This document shows, in pieces, positions 27,110-38,308 of a stretch of DNA of 64,000 nt. The notes under the pieces are model-generated. The model was not told the origin of the DNA. It was given only the letters and a program-made list of their open reading frames with translations, and did not search any database. Each line of letters starts with the position of its first letter. Position 1 is the stretch's first letter. This DNA is from Lachnospiraceae bacterium (lineage in GTDB: Bacteria; Bacillota; Clostridia; Lachnospirales; Lachnospiraceae), in NCBI GenBank assembly GCA_017428265.1, contig JAFRRD010000012.1:1-64000 (forward strand), in the 5' to 3' direction. The position numbers and the translations under genes are program-made.

Positions 27110-28054
27110 ATGAGCGAAGTAACTGAAGTCATGGAAACTGCGGCCGAGGCGGTCGAAGAAGTGAAAGCAGCGGAAGCCTCGGCAAAAGAAGCCGTGACGG
27201 AAGCAGTGGAAGCCGTCGCCGAGAAGGCCGAAGAAGTGAAGGAAGCTGTCACGGAGAAGGCCGAAGAGGTGAAGGAAGCCGTCGAAGAGAAGGCTGCAGA
27301 AGCACAGGAGAGCATGGCGGACTATGCCGCCGAGCTGGAAGCTTCCCTGAACAAGGGCCAGCCCACCAGCGATCCCGTCTGGGCCCGCTTTGAGGAACTG
27401 CTGAACAACCGCGAGGCAATCAAGGTCACGATCGACAGCGCCGTCAAGGGCGGCGTGGTTGCCTTTGTGGACGGAATTCGCGCATTTATTCCGGCCTCCA
27501 AGCTGGCCAACGGCTACGTGGAGAACCTGGAAGAATATAAAGGCAAGGAAGTCGAAGCCATGGTCATCACCGCGGAAGAAGCCGGCAAGAAGCTGGTCCT
27601 GTCCGTGCGTGACGTCCTGCGCAAGAAGAGCGCCGAAGCCAAGGCGGCCAGAGCGGCCATCATGGCGGAGTGCGTGGAAGGCGCGGTCATGGAAGGCACC
27701 GTCGATTCCGTCATGGATTACGGCGCATTCATCAAGCTCGACAACGGCGCTTCCGGTCTGCTGCATGTGTCGCAGATCTCCTACAAGCGCGTGGAGAAGC
27801 CCGCTGACGTCCTGACCAAGGGCGACCGTCTGACCGTGAAGATCATCGGCGTGAAGGACGGCAAGATCAGCCTGAGCAAGAAGGCTCTGGAAGAAGCGCC
27901 TGCCCGCCGCGAGCGCGCTCCGCGCGAACGCAAGGAAGGGGAAGACCGTCCCCGCCGCGAACGCCGCGAGAAGGAAGAAGTCTTCAACTACAAGGAGACC
28001 GGCAAGGCCTCGACGAGCGTCGGCGACCTGCTGAAGGGCATCAAGCTGGATTAA
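27110..28054 (+). CDS. S1 RNA-binding domain protein with 11-residue N-terminal repeats
   Basis: A 314-residue cytoplasmic protein with two S1 (OB-fold) domains, about residues 100-180 and 195-265; the second has the classic GTVDSVMDYGAFIKL start and LLHVSQIS. Before them come ~85 residues of Ala/Glu/Lys/Val helix with an exact 11-residue repeat (EKAEEVKEAVT), encoded by a 33-bp tandem repeat at 27221-27286 with a third partial copy. The last ~50 residues are Arg/Glu-rich. It is probably an RPS1-like translation or RNA-turnover factor, shorter than true S1. ATG 27110 follows SD GGAGG; earlier in-frame starts lack one. Confidence 0.85.
   Translation: MSEVTEVMETAAEAVEEVKAAEASAKEAVTEAVEAVAEKAEEVKEAVTEKAEEVKEAVEEKAAEAQESMADYAAELEASLNKGQPTSDPVWARFEELLNNREAIKVTIDSAVKGGVVAFVDGIRAFIPASKLANGYVENLEEYKGKEVEAMVITAEEAGKKLVLSVRDVLRKKSAEAKAARAAIMAECVEGAVMEGTVDSVMDYGAFIKLDNGASGLLHVSQISYKRVEKPADVLTKGDRLTVKIIGVKDGKISLSKKALEEAPARRERAPRERKEGEDRPRRERREKEEVFNYKETGKASTSVGDLLKGIKLD
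27221..27301 (+). repeat. 33-bp tandem repeat inside the S1-domain gene
   Basis: GAGAAGGCCGAAGA starts at 27221 and again at 27254, with a degenerate third start at 27287: period exactly 33 bp. It encodes the 11-residue amphipathic helix repeat and can change in copy number without shifting the frame. Confidence 0.7.
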
Positions 28055-28071
28055 TACAGCTGCAGCCGAAA

Positions 28072-28106
28072 AAAGAGAGGCGTCCTCAGGGACTGCCTCT
28101 CTTTTT
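28072..28106. terminator. bidirectional rho-independent terminator
   Basis: AGAGAGGC (28074-28081) pairs with GCCTCTCT (28095-28102), preceded by an A run and followed by TTTT. It lies between the convergent S1 gene and purB. Confidence 0.85.
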
Positions 28107-28162
28107 CTGTGCCGCAAAGGCGCGATGTTTTGTTTCCCGGAGATGCGAACCGGGGGAGGTTT

Positions 28163-29578
28163 TTACAGGTTGATCTCTGCCCGTTCGGCGCCGGCGCCTT
28201 CCCAGACGCTGCGGTATTTCGAAAGAAATGCTTCCACCTGCTCCGGGCAGCGGCCGATGTAGCGCTCCGGCTGCAGGAGGGCGTCGATCTCCGCCTGCGA
28301 AAGGCCGAAGGCCTCTTCCTTCGCCAGAAGCTCGGTCAGGCCGCCGGGTTCGCCGTTTTTCAGGCGGGCGGTGGCTTCCATGGAGCATCGGCGTATCACT
28401 TCGTGGATCTCCTGGCGGTCGCCGCCTTTTTTCACGGCTTCCATCATCAGGTTCTCGGTCGCAATGAAGGGGAGATACTCCCGGACGGTCTTATCGATGA
28501 CCTTTTCATTGACGCGAAGGCCCCCGGCAACGTTCCGGGCAAGCCGCAGGACCGCATCCGCGCAAAGGAAGCCCTCCGGCAGGGAAATGCGGCGGTTCGC
28601 GGAATCGTCGAGCGTCCGCTCCAGCCACTGCACGGAGGCGGTGAGCGGGGCGTTCAGGGCATCCGCCATGAGATAGCGGGAAAGGGAGCAGATCCGCTCG
28701 CAGCGCATCGGATTGCGCTTGTAGGCCATGGCCGAGGACCCGATCTGGGAGGTCTCGAAGGGTTCTTCGATCTGGCGGTCATGCTGCAGGAGGCGGATGT
28801 CGTTCGCCATGCGCGAGGCGCTCTGGGCGACGGAAGACAGGGCGTTCAGGATGCGGCTGTCGGTCTTCCGCGGATAGGTCTGCCCGCAGACGTCGAAGCA
28901 TTCGTCGAAGCCGAAGGAGGCGGCGAGCGCCCGGTTCAGCTCGTCGATCTTCGCCGTGTCGCCGTCAAACAGGTCCAGGAAGCTCGCTTCGGTGCCCGTG
29001 GTGCCCCGCGAGCCGAGGAAACGCAGCGTCGAAAGGACGTGGCCGATCTCCTCATAGTCCGACAGGAAGTCCTGCATCCAGAGCGCGGCGCGCTTGCCCA
29101 CGGTCACGCACTGGGCCGGCTGATAATGGGTGTAGCCGAGCGTCGGCAGGGCTTTCCAGCGGTCCGCAAAGGCGGCAAGATCCGCCAGCAGTCCCCGCAG
29201 CTCTTCCCGGATATATCGCAGGCCGTCCCGGTAAATGATCAGGTCCGCGTTGTCGGTCACGTAGCAGCTGGTCGCCCCGAGATGGATGATCCCGGCGGCC
29301 GACGGCGCTGCCTTGCCGTAGGCGTAGATGTGCGCCATCACGTCGTGGCGGACTTCCTTTTCGCGCGCCCGGACGCATTCATAATCGATGTCTTCGATGT
29401 GCGCGGCCAGTTCATCGACCTGCGCTTCGGTGATCGGCAGGCCGAGCTTCATTTCCTCCCGCGCCAGTGCGACCCAGAGTTTCCGCCAGGTCTGATAGCG
29501 GGTATCGGACGAGAAGAGCTTCAGCATGTATTCGGAGGCGTAACGCGTCGAAAGCGGTGATTCGTAGCGGTCAGTCAT
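28163..29578 (-). CDS. purB: adenylosuccinate lyase
   Basis: Cleaves SAICAR and adenylosuccinate, releasing fumarate, in purine synthesis. The fumarase-superfamily signature SSAMAYKRNPM is present, as are HLGATSCYVTDN and THYQPAQ for the catalytic histidine regions. ATG 29578 (MTDRYESPL) is preferred to an upstream in-frame ATG because SD AAAGGA precedes it and the family begins there. The length, 471 residues, fits the longer animal-like branch of PurB common in Clostridia. It is the last gene of the minus-strand nucleotide block. Confidence 0.95.
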   Translation of the reverse strand: MTDRYESPLSTRYASEYMLKLFSSDTRYQTWRKLWVALAREEMKLGLPITEAQVDELAAHIEDIDYECVRAREKEVRHDVMAHIYAYGKAAPSAAGIIHLGATSCYVTDNADLIIYRDGLRYIREELRGLLADLAAFADRWKALPTLGYTHYQPAQCVTVGKRAALWMQDFLSDYEEIGHVLSTLRFLGSRGTTGTEASFLDLFDGDTAKIDELNRALAASFGFDECFDVCGQTYPRKTDSRILNALSSVAQSASRMANDIRLLQHDRQIEEPFETSQIGSSAMAYKRNPMRCERICSLSRYLMADALNAPLTASVQWLERTLDDSANRRISLPEGFLCADAVLRLARNVAGGLRVNEKVIDKTVREYLPFIATENLMMEAVKKGGDRQEIHEVIRRCSMEATARLKNGEPGGLTELLAKEEAFGLSQAEIDALLQPERYIGRCPEQVEAFLSKYRSVWEGAGAERAEINL

Positions 29579-29678
29579 GGATTTGTCCTTTCTGCTTCGG
29601 GATTCCGCCTCTATCATACCACAGACCGGCGGCCGGACAAAGCAGGAAATGATCGTTTCGGGGGCAGCGCCCCGGGTT

Positions 29679-30953
29679 TTACCGGCGGATGATGCTTTCG
29701 CGCTCGGGTCCGACGGAAATGTAGGTCACAGGGCAGCCGACGGCCTGCTCGATCAGGAGGATGTAATCCTGCGCGGCCTTCGGCAGGTCCTCGAAGCGGC
29801 GGACGGCGGAAATGTCGCAGCCCCAGCCGTCAACGTACTCAATGACCGGCTCGGCCTCGTCCAGCAGCGTTGGGAAGGGGAAGGCATCGGTCTCTTTGCC
29901 GCGCACCCGGTAGCGGAAGCAGACCGGGATCTTCTCCATGTAGCTGAGGACGTCCAGCTTGGTCACGGCAAGGCCTGTCGCGCCCTGCATCTGCACGCCG
30001 TAGCGTGTGGCCGGAAGGTCCAGCGCACCCACGCGGCGGGGACGCCCGGTCTTCGCGCCGTATTCCGCACCGGCTTCGCGCAGGCGGTCCGCCTCTTCAC
30101 CGAACATTTCGCTGACGAACGGCCCCTCGCCCACGCAGGTGGAATAGGCCTTTACGACGCCGATGATCTCGGCGATCTTTGCGGACGGCAGGCCGGCGCC
30201 GACCGGTGCATAGGCGGCCAGCGTGTTGGACGAGGTGGTGTAGGGCACGATCCCGAAGTCCAGATCGCGCAGGGCGCCGAGCTGGGCCTCGAAGAGGATG
30301 CGTTTGCCCGCAGCCTCGCTTTCCCGCAGGAATTCACCGGTGTCGCAGACGAAGGGCAGGATCTTTTCGGCGTAGTCGCGGGTCCATGCATCAAGGCTGT
30401 CCATGGTCACGGCCTCGGCGCCGTAGACGCCGGAAAGGGTCAGATCCTTCCATTCGCAGAGTTCTTCCAGGTGCGCCCGGAAATGTTCCGGGAAGTGCAG
30501 CTCCCCGGCCAGAACGACCTTCTTCTGATATTTGTCCGAATAAAACGGCGCGATCCCCTGTTTGGTCGAGCCGTATTTTTTATCCTTGAGGCGGGCTTCC
30601 TCCAGTCCGTCCTGCAGGCGGTGCCAGGGCAGGAGCAGCGGCGCGCGGTCGCTGATCTTCAGATTATCCGGCGTCACGGAAATGCCCTTCGCACGCAGGT
30701 CTTCGATCTCTTTCCAGAGATTCTCCGGGTCCAGTGCGACGCCGTTGCCGAGAATGTTCACGACACCGTCGCGGAAGATCCCCGAAGGCAGAAGGTGCAG
30801 GGCAAATTTTCCCTTCTCATTGACAACGGTGTGGCCGGCGTTGCCGCCGCCCTGATAACGGACCACGATGTCGTGATCTTCCGTCAGCAGGTCGACCATG
30901 CGGCCCTTTCCTTCATCGCCCCAGTTGATGCCAACCACTGCAGTATGACTCAT
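29679..30953 (-). CDS. purA: adenylosuccinate synthetase
   Basis: GTP-dependent condensation of IMP with aspartate, the step before PurB on the AMP branch. The P-loop-like GDEGKG (12-17) with catalytic D13 and the GGNAGHTVV segment with catalytic histidine are seen; the length of 424 residues is normal. It is 100 bases upstream of purB in transcription order. Confidence 0.96.
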   Translation of the reverse strand: MSHTAVVGINWGDEGKGRMVDLLTEDHDIVVRYQGGGNAGHTVVNEKGKFALHLLPSGIFRDGVVNILGNGVALDPENLWKEIEDLRAKGISVTPDNLKISDRAPLLLPWHRLQDGLEEARLKDKKYGSTKQGIAPFYSDKYQKKVVLAGELHFPEHFRAHLEELCEWKDLTLSGVYGAEAVTMDSLDAWTRDYAEKILPFVCDTGEFLRESEAAGKRILFEAQLGALRDLDFGIVPYTTSSNTLAAYAPVGAGLPSAKIAEIIGVVKAYSTCVGEGPFVSEMFGEEADRLREAGAEYGAKTGRPRRVGALDLPATRYGVQMQGATGLAVTKLDVLSYMEKIPVCFRYRVRGKETDAFPFPTLLDEAEPVIEYVDGWGCDISAVRRFEDLPKAAQDYILLIEQAVGCPVTYISVGPERESIIRR

Positions 30954-30976
30954 TTTCTCCCCTTTCCGTATCCAAA

Positions 30977-30994
30977 GCCTGCCCTGCGGCAGGC
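30977..30994 (-). other. hairpin between purC and purA
   Basis: GCCTGCC and GGCAGGC form a 7-bp GC-rich stem with a 4-base loop in the 75-base purC-purA gap. The minus-strand transcript has TTTGG after it, too short a T tract for a sure terminator. It may attenuate or stabilise the transcript. Confidence 0.4.
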
Positions 30995-31028
30995 CTTATG
31001 ATCCTCTCTTCAAAGCAGAGTCGCAATA

Positions 31029-31748
31029 TTATGCCTTGAGCTGCGCTTCGAGGCGGCCCATGATCTCCTGATAGGCGTCTTCCACGCCGCCGAGATCCTG
31101 GCGGAAGCGGTCCTTGTCCAGCTTCTTGCCGGTCGCCGCATCCCAGAGGCGGCTGGTGTCCGGGCTGATCTCGTCGGCCAGGATGATTGTCCCGTCCGCG
31201 AGACGGCCGAATTCCAGCTTGAAATCGACCAGGGTGACGCCGCAGGACAGCCAGAACGCCTTCAGGACCTCGTTGACGCGCAGGGCGTAGTCATGGATCG
31301 TCTGCAGCTCTTCCTTCGTCGTCAGCTTCATCGCGAGGACGTGGGAATCGCAGATCAGCGGGTCGTTCAGCTCATCATTCTTGTAGGAGTATTCGACGGT
31401 CGGCTCGTCGAAGACGACGCCTTCCGGGAAACCGTAGCGCTTGCTGAAGGAACCGGTCGAAATGTTGCGCACGATGACCTCGAGCGGCACGATCTTCACC
31501 TTTTTGACAAGCGTCTCGCGCTCGTTCAGCTCCTCGACGAAATGCGTCGGCACGCCTTCCTTTTCGAGCCTCGCCATCAGGCGGTTGCTCATCTTGTTGT
31601 TGATGATCCCCTTGCCGGCGATGGTTCCCTTTTTCTTGCCGTTGAAGGCGGTGGCATCGTCCTTGTAGGAGACGATCAGCAGTTCCGGATCGTCCGTCGC
31701 GTAGACCTTTTTGGCCTTTCCTTCATAAAGCTGTTCTTTCTTTTCCAT
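31029..31748 (-). CDS. purC: phosphoribosylaminoimidazole-succinocarboxamide synthase
   Basis: ATP-dependent joining of CAIR and aspartate to SAICAR. The 239 residues start [14 protein letters not shown] and contain [12 protein letters not shown] and the Mg-site-like LVDFKLEFG and DEISPDTSR segments of the family. ATG 31748 follows SD AAAGGAG; the in-frame ATG 111 bases upstream is not needed. It sits between glnN and purA; SAICAR, its product, is the substrate of PurB encoded two genes on. Confidence 0.96.
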   Translation of the reverse strand: MEKKEQLYEGKAKKVYATDDPELLIVSYKDDATAFNGKKKGTIAGKGIINNKMSNRLMARLEKEGVPTHFVEELNERETLVKKVKIVPLEVIVRNISTGSFSKRYGFPEGVVFDEPTVEYSYKNDELNDPLICDSHVLAMKLTTKEELQTIHDYALRVNEVLKAFWLSCGVTLVDFKLEFGRLADGTIILADEISPDTSRLWDAATGKKLDKDRFRQDLGGVEDAYQEIMGRLEAQLKA

Positions 31749-31791
31749 GCTTTCTCCTTTATCGCTTTCCGTCGGATCTTCAGATCCCGGC

Positions 31792-33852
31792 TCAGATCGC
31801 AAACAGCAGTTCCGTGTAGGTCGGATACGGCCAGAAGCGGCTGTCGATGAGCGTCTCAAGCTTGTCGACGACCGCGCGGCAGTCCTTCATCGCAGCGGTC
31901 AGCCTGTCGCTGCAAATAGCCAGACGCTCTGCGGCGCCCGCACCTTCCAGCTCGCCGAGGTATTTTTCCAGGCGGCCGACGGCGGCATAAAGATCGTTCC
32001 CCAGCTGGCCGACTTCCTCGTACAGCTGCTTCTCGTAATAGAAGTTCTGCGTCAGGCTGGCCAGGTAGGCGTTCACTGCGCCGAAAATGCCCCGGCGGAT
32101 CATCTGATCCAGCGTCCGCGCTTCGATCGTGATCACGCTGCAGTATTTCTCCACGCGGATCTCATTGCGGGATTCGATCTCCTTGCGGCTGTAAATGCCG
32201 TTTTCGGTGAGCAGGCGGATGTTCTTCTCGCTGGCGTATTCCGGAACGGTCTGGGCGGTATTTTTCAGGTTCTTCAGCCCGCGGCGCGCGGCTTCTTCGA
32301 CCCAGGCTTCATCGTAGCCGTTGCCGTTGAAGACGATGCGCCTGTGTTCGCTGAGCATGCGGCGGATCAGGCCCATCAGGGCTTCCTTCGGGTCGTCGGC
32401 CGTTTCCAGTTCGTCCGCCACTTCCTTCAGCTCCTGCGCCATGATCGTGTTCAGGTAGGCGACCGGCGAGGCGATGGACTGGCTGGAGCCGACCATGCGG
32501 AACTCGAACTTATTGCCCGTGAAGGCGAGCGGCGAGGTGCGGTTGCGGTCGGTATTGTCGCGGCCGATATGCAGGAGGACGTCGCGGCCGATGGCCAGGG
32601 AGGCGTCTTCGCCGCCGTCATAGGCCTTTTCGTGGATGATCGAATCGACGACCTTTTCCAGCTCGCTGCCGATGAAGACGGAAATGATCGCAGGCGGCGC
32701 TTCCTGCCCGCCCAGACGGTTGTCGTTGCCCGCATAGGCGGCGGCGCTGCGCAGCAGCTCGTAATATTCGTCCACACCTTTCAGGAAGGCGGCGAGGAAG
32801 AGAAGAAAACGCGTATTTTCCGCCGGCGTTTTGCCCGGGGAGAAGAGGTTCTCGCCCTTGTCCGTCGACACGGACCAGTTGACGTGCTTGCCGGAACCGT
32901 TGATGCCCGCGAAAGGCTTCTCGCTGAGCAGGCAGACCAGGTCGTGCTTTTCGGCGACGCGCTTCATGATCTCCATGGTCAGCTGGTTCTGGTCGTTGGC
33001 CAGGTTGGCGGTCGTGAAGAACGGCGCCATTTCATACTGGGCCGGGGCGACCTCGTTGTGCTCCGTCTTGGCGCAGATGCCGAGCTTCCAGAGTTCGTCG
33101 TTCAGATCCTGCATGAAGGCGGTCACCTCGGGCTTGATCTGGCCGTAATAGTGGTCGTCCAGCTCCTGCTTTTTCGGCGCATCCGCCCCGAAGAGCGTCC
33201 GGCCGCAGAGCCGCAGGTCTTCGCGCTGCATGAACTGCTCCTTGCGCAGGAGGAAATATTCCTGCTCGGCGCCGACGTTGGTCGTGACGCTTTCGGTCTC
33301 ATTGTCACCGAGGAGGCGCAGGACGCGGACCGCCTGGCGGTTCAGGGCCTCGCCGGAGCGCAGAAGAGGGGTCTTCTTGTCCAGGACTTCGCCCGAATAG
33401 CTGCAGAAAACGGTCGGGATGCACAGCACCTTATCCTTGATGAAGGCGTAGGAGGTCGGATCCCAGGCGCTGTAGCCGCGTGCCTCGAAGGTGGAGCGCA
33501 GGCCGCCCGAAGGGAAGGAAGATGCATCCGGTTCGCCCTGGATGAGCTCCTTGCTCGAGAATTCCATGCGGAAGCCGTCCCGTCCGGAGGGGATCAGGAA
33601 GCCTTCGTGCTTCTCGGCGGTCTCGCCGGTCAGCGGCTGGAACCAGTGGGTGTAATGGGTCGCGCCCTGCTCGAGAGCCCAGCGCTTCATGCCGTCCGCG
33701 ATGTCCGCTGCGATCTTTTCCGGCAGGACGCTGTGCGTTTTCACGCATTCCTGCCAGATCTTCAGGGACGTTCCCGGAATGTAATCCCGCATGGTGCTTT
33801 CGTTGAAGACCAGCGAGCCGAAGTATTCGCCTGCGTTCTTTTTGTTGTTCAT
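31792..33852 (-). CDS. glnN: glutamine synthetase, type III
   Basis: Makes glutamine from glutamate and ammonia with ATP. The 686-residue length and sequences such as [34 protein letters not shown] and [10 protein letters not shown] mark the GSIII class, which is much longer than GSI (about 450). It lies between guaA and purC on one strand, with 57 and 43 bases on either side. GuaA and PyrG, encoded upstream, both consume glutamine, so co-transcription would link supply and use (inference). Confidence 0.95.
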   Translation of the reverse strand: MNNKKNAGEYFGSLVFNESTMRDYIPGTSLKIWQECVKTHSVLPEKIAADIADGMKRWALEQGATHYTHWFQPLTGETAEKHEGFLIPSGRDGFRMEFSSKELIQGEPDASSFPSGGLRSTFEARGYSAWDPTSYAFIKDKVLCIPTVFCSYSGEVLDKKTPLLRSGEALNRQAVRVLRLLGDNETESVTTNVGAEQEYFLLRKEQFMQREDLRLCGRTLFGADAPKKQELDDHYYGQIKPEVTAFMQDLNDELWKLGICAKTEHNEVAPAQYEMAPFFTTANLANDQNQLTMEIMKRVAEKHDLVCLLSEKPFAGINGSGKHVNWSVSTDKGENLFSPGKTPAENTRFLLFLAAFLKGVDEYYELLRSAAAYAGNDNRLGGQEAPPAIISVFIGSELEKVVDSIIHEKAYDGGEDASLAIGRDVLLHIGRDNTDRNRTSPLAFTGNKFEFRMVGSSQSIASPVAYLNTIMAQELKEVADELETADDPKEALMGLIRRMLSEHRRIVFNGNGYDEAWVEEAARRGLKNLKNTAQTVPEYASEKNIRLLTENGIYSRKEIESRNEIRVEKYCSVITIEARTLDQMIRRGIFGAVNAYLASLTQNFYYEKQLYEEVGQLGNDLYAAVGRLEKYLGELEGAGAAERLAICSDRLTAAMKDCRAVVDKLETLIDSRFWPYPTYTELLFAI

Positions 33853-33909
33853 GACATCCTCCTTATAAATGGTGCTGAGCAGATGTTATATGTATAATTC
33901 ATTGATTTG

Positions 33910-35444
<1,535 letters not shown>

Positions 35445-35448
<4 letters not shown>

Positions 35449-37043
35449 AATGTTTTCCTTTCCTTCTGCGCGTTGATAAAGGCCCGGAACAGGGGGTGCG
35501 GGCGGTTCGGGCGGCTTAAGAATTCCGGATGGAACTGCACGCCGACGAACCACGGTCCGTCCGCCCGTTCCACGATCTCGACGAGCGTCCCGTCGGGCGA
35601 CTGCCCCGAGAGGCGCATACCGTTTGCTTCGAAGGCTTCCCGGTATTCGTTGGCAAATTCATAGCGGTGGCGGTGCCTTTCGGAAATAAGATCCGTCCCG
35701 TAGGCCTGTGCCGCACGGCTTCCTTCGGCCAGGCGGCAGGGCCAGGCGCCGAGACGCATCGTTCCGCCCTTGTCGATGATATGCTTCTGGTCCGGCATGA
35801 GGCCGATGACTGGATGCGCGGTATTTTCGTCAAATTCGGTGGAGTTCGCGTCCGCAAAACCGAGCACGTGGCGGGCAAATTCGATAACTGCGATCTGCAT
35901 GCCGAGGCAGATGCCGAAATAGGGAATACCGTTCTCCCGCGCGTAGCGGGCGGCCGTGATCATGCCTTCGATCCCGCGGCTCCCGAAGCCGCCCGGGACG
36001 AGGATCCCGTCGCAGTCCCCGAGGATCTCAGCAGCGTTTTCTTCGGTCACCGTCTCCGAATCGATCCACTGAATGTCGGCCTTCACGCCGGCGGCTGCCG
36101 CCGCGTGGTGCAGCGACTCCTCGATGCTGAGGTAGGCGTCGTGCAGCTGCACGTATTTGCCCACGAGCGCGATCCTGAGCACGCCCTTGGCACTGCGGAT
36201 GCGCCCGACCATTTCCTTCCATTCGGCAAGGTCGGGGGTACGCTGCGGCAGATCCAGCTTCCGGCAGACGGTCTCGGCGAGGCCTTCTTCCTCCAGCATC
36301 AGCGGCACCGCGTAGATCGTGTCGGCCGTCAGGCTCTCAATCACGGCATCCTTGTCGATGTTGCACAGAAGGGCGATCTTGTCGCGGATGTCCTCGGTGA
36401 GCGGCTGGTTGGAACGGCAGACCAGGATGTCCGGCTTGATGCCGGCGGCCTGCAGTTCACGCACGGAGTGCTGCACCGGCTTGCTTTTCAGCTCGCCGCT
36501 GCCCGGGATCTCGACGACCAGGGGCACGTGAATGAAGCAGACGTTTTCTTTTCCCTGCTCGGCTGCCACCTGACGGATCGCTTCCAGATAAGGCTGGCTT
36601 TCGATATCGCCGACGGTGCCCCCGATCTCGCAGATCGCAGCATCCAGGCCCTGTTCGGCCATCGCGTAAATATTCTGTTTGATCTCATTGGTGATGTGGG
36701 GGATGATCTGAACGGTGTGTCCAAGATAGCCGCCCTGCCGTTCCCGGTTCAGGACGCTCCAGTAGATCTTGCCGGAAGAGACGGAGGAGTGCGCGCCCAG
36801 CGCCTCGTCGGCGAAGCGCTCGTAATGCCCCAGATCCAGGTCGGTCTCCGCTCCGTCGTCAGTGACGAAGACCTCCCCGTGCTGATAGGGGCTCATCGTG
36901 CCCGGGTCGACGTTCAGGTACGGGTCGAATTTCTGATTCTGTACCTTAAAGCCCCGGGCCTTCAGCAATCGGGCGAGAGAAGAGGCGCATATCCCCTTGC
37001 CAAGCCCGGATACGACGCCTCCTGTAACGAAAATGTATTTCAT
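35445..37043 (-). CDS. pyrG: CTP synthase
   Basis: Aminates UTP to CTP with glutamine and ATP. The synthetase domain begins [16 protein letters not shown] and the C-terminal glutamine amidotransferase has the nucleophile in GICLGMQ. 532 residues, normal. ATG 37043 is the family start and is in front of the conserved P-loop; upstream in-frame codons are not conserved-looking. First gene of the minus-strand block ending at purB. Confidence 0.97.
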
Positions 37044-37133
37044 TGCTTTTCTCCTGTCAGATAGGATCATGACTGTGCGGATGCGCCAAAAACGACGCAG
37101 GAAATAATACAAATACTATAGCAGTTTATCATA

Positions 37134-37162
37134 TTGACGGGACAAAACAAAATATATATAAT
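37134..37162 (+). promoter_or_regulatory. sigma-A promoter for the LysR gene
   Basis: TTGACG (37134-37139), 17 bases, TATAAT (37157-37162) in an AT-rich tract between the divergent pyrG and lysR genes, 67 bases before the start codon. Confidence 0.75.
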
Positions 37163-37228
37163 ATTAGCAGAATCATACATTTTGGATATAAATGGCCGTC
37201 CGGCGGCCGTAGGAGAAGGAGAAAAGGA

Positions 37229-38110
37229 ATGGAACTGCGCACGCTTCGCTACTTTGTCACCGTGGCGGAAGAACTGAATATCACCCGGGCGGCGGGGATC
37301 CTGAACATCAGCCAGCCGCCGCTCAGCCAGCAGCTGAAGAACCTGGAAGAGGAACTGAACACCGTTCTGTTCGTCCGGGGGAAACGCCAGCTGACACTGA
37401 CGGAATCCGGGCAGATGCTCTACCGGCGGGCCAAGGACATCCTCAGCCTGTCCGAAAAGACCGAGGCGGAGATCCTCTCCCTGAAGGCCGGAATGACCGG
37501 GACCGTATCCATCGGCCTCGTGGAAGGCATGGCGCCGGACATCGCCGCCGAATGGTTCGCAGGCTTTCTGAAAGAGCACCCGCAGGTGCGGTTCCGCATC
37601 CTCGACGGCAACAGCGACGACCTGATCGAGAAGATGCGCGGCGGCCTGATCGGCCTCGCCGTGATCACGGCGCCCTACGACCAGCAGCTCCTGAACAGCT
37701 TCCAGGTGGGGCAGGAGAGGATGGTGGCCCTGATGCGCCGCGACCACCCGTTGGCCGCGCGGGAGGGTGACAGCCTGGAGATCGAGGACCTGCTGCCGGA
37801 GCCGCTCATCGTGCCCAGCCGGAAGGCGCACATCGATACGATCCGCCGCTGGTTCCGGAAGACCGGGCAGAACCCGGACATCATCTGTGAAATGGACAAC
37901 TATCTGGACGCGGCGGCGCTTGCGGGGCGCGGCATCGGGATCAGCCTTTTCCCGCAGACCGCCTACATCCTGAACGATTTCCTGGTGTCGAAGGAGATCA
38001 AGGCGCCGGATACCGCAGTCGATTATCTCTTTGTGTGGAGGAAGGGGCATCAGCTTTCCCTGCTGGAGGAGACCTTCATCGACTTCGTCAAGAACCGCTA
38101 CGGGCTGTAA
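37229..38110 (+). CDS. LysR family transcriptional regulator
   Basis: A 293-residue regulator. The winged helix-turn-helix occupies residues 1-60, with the family pattern LRYFVTVAEELNITRAA and LSQQLKNLEEEL. The effector-binding domain (about 90-290) is PBP2-like and resembles the CynR/BenM branch. SD AGGAGAAGG precedes ATG. LysR proteins often regulate a divergent gene, here pyrG and the nucleotide block, but no enzyme gene of matching type is adjacent, so target and effector are unknown. Confidence 0.9.
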   Translation: MELRTLRYFVTVAEELNITRAAGILNISQPPLSQQLKNLEEELNTVLFVRGKRQLTLTESGQMLYRRAKDILSLSEKTEAEILSLKAGMTGTVSIGLVEGMAPDIAAEWFAGFLKEHPQVRFRILDGNSDDLIEKMRGGLIGLAVITAPYDQQLLNSFQVGQERMVALMRRDHPLAAREGDSLEIEDLLPEPLIVPSRKAHIDTIRRWFRKTGQNPDIICEMDNYLDAAALAGRGIGISLFPQTAYILNDFLVSKEIKAPDTAVDYLFVWRKGHQLSLLEETFIDFVKNRYGL

Positions 38111-38129
38111 TATAACAGGCAGGAAATAA

Positions 38130-38275
38130 AAGAAGCTGCGAAAAACGTCCGAGCATGTCATTCTGAGCGAAGGCTCCGGAGGAGCCGGAGCCGAAGAATC
38201 TTCAAATAAAGATCCTTCGACTCGCTTCGCTCGCTCAGGATGACAGAACAGAGAACTTTTTCTCAGCTTCTTTTT
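38130..38275. repeat. large imperfect palindrome (dispersed REP/MITE-like repeat)
   Basis: Nested inverted repeats between two converging genes. Outer arms are AGAAGCTGCGAAAAA (38130 on) and TTTTTCTCAGCTTCT (ending about 38271). Inner arms are GTCATTCTGAGCGA (from 38157) and TCGCTCAGGATGAC (to about 38244), with GAAGAATCTT/AAGATCCTTC further in. The GTCATTCTGAGCGAAG core is a repeat I recognise as widely scattered in gut Firmicutes genomes. Only this copy is in the window. It could also end transcription from both sides. Confidence 0.75.
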
Positions 38276-38308
38276 TAGTGCAGTCGAGTTTATTTGGAAC
38301 AACTATCG

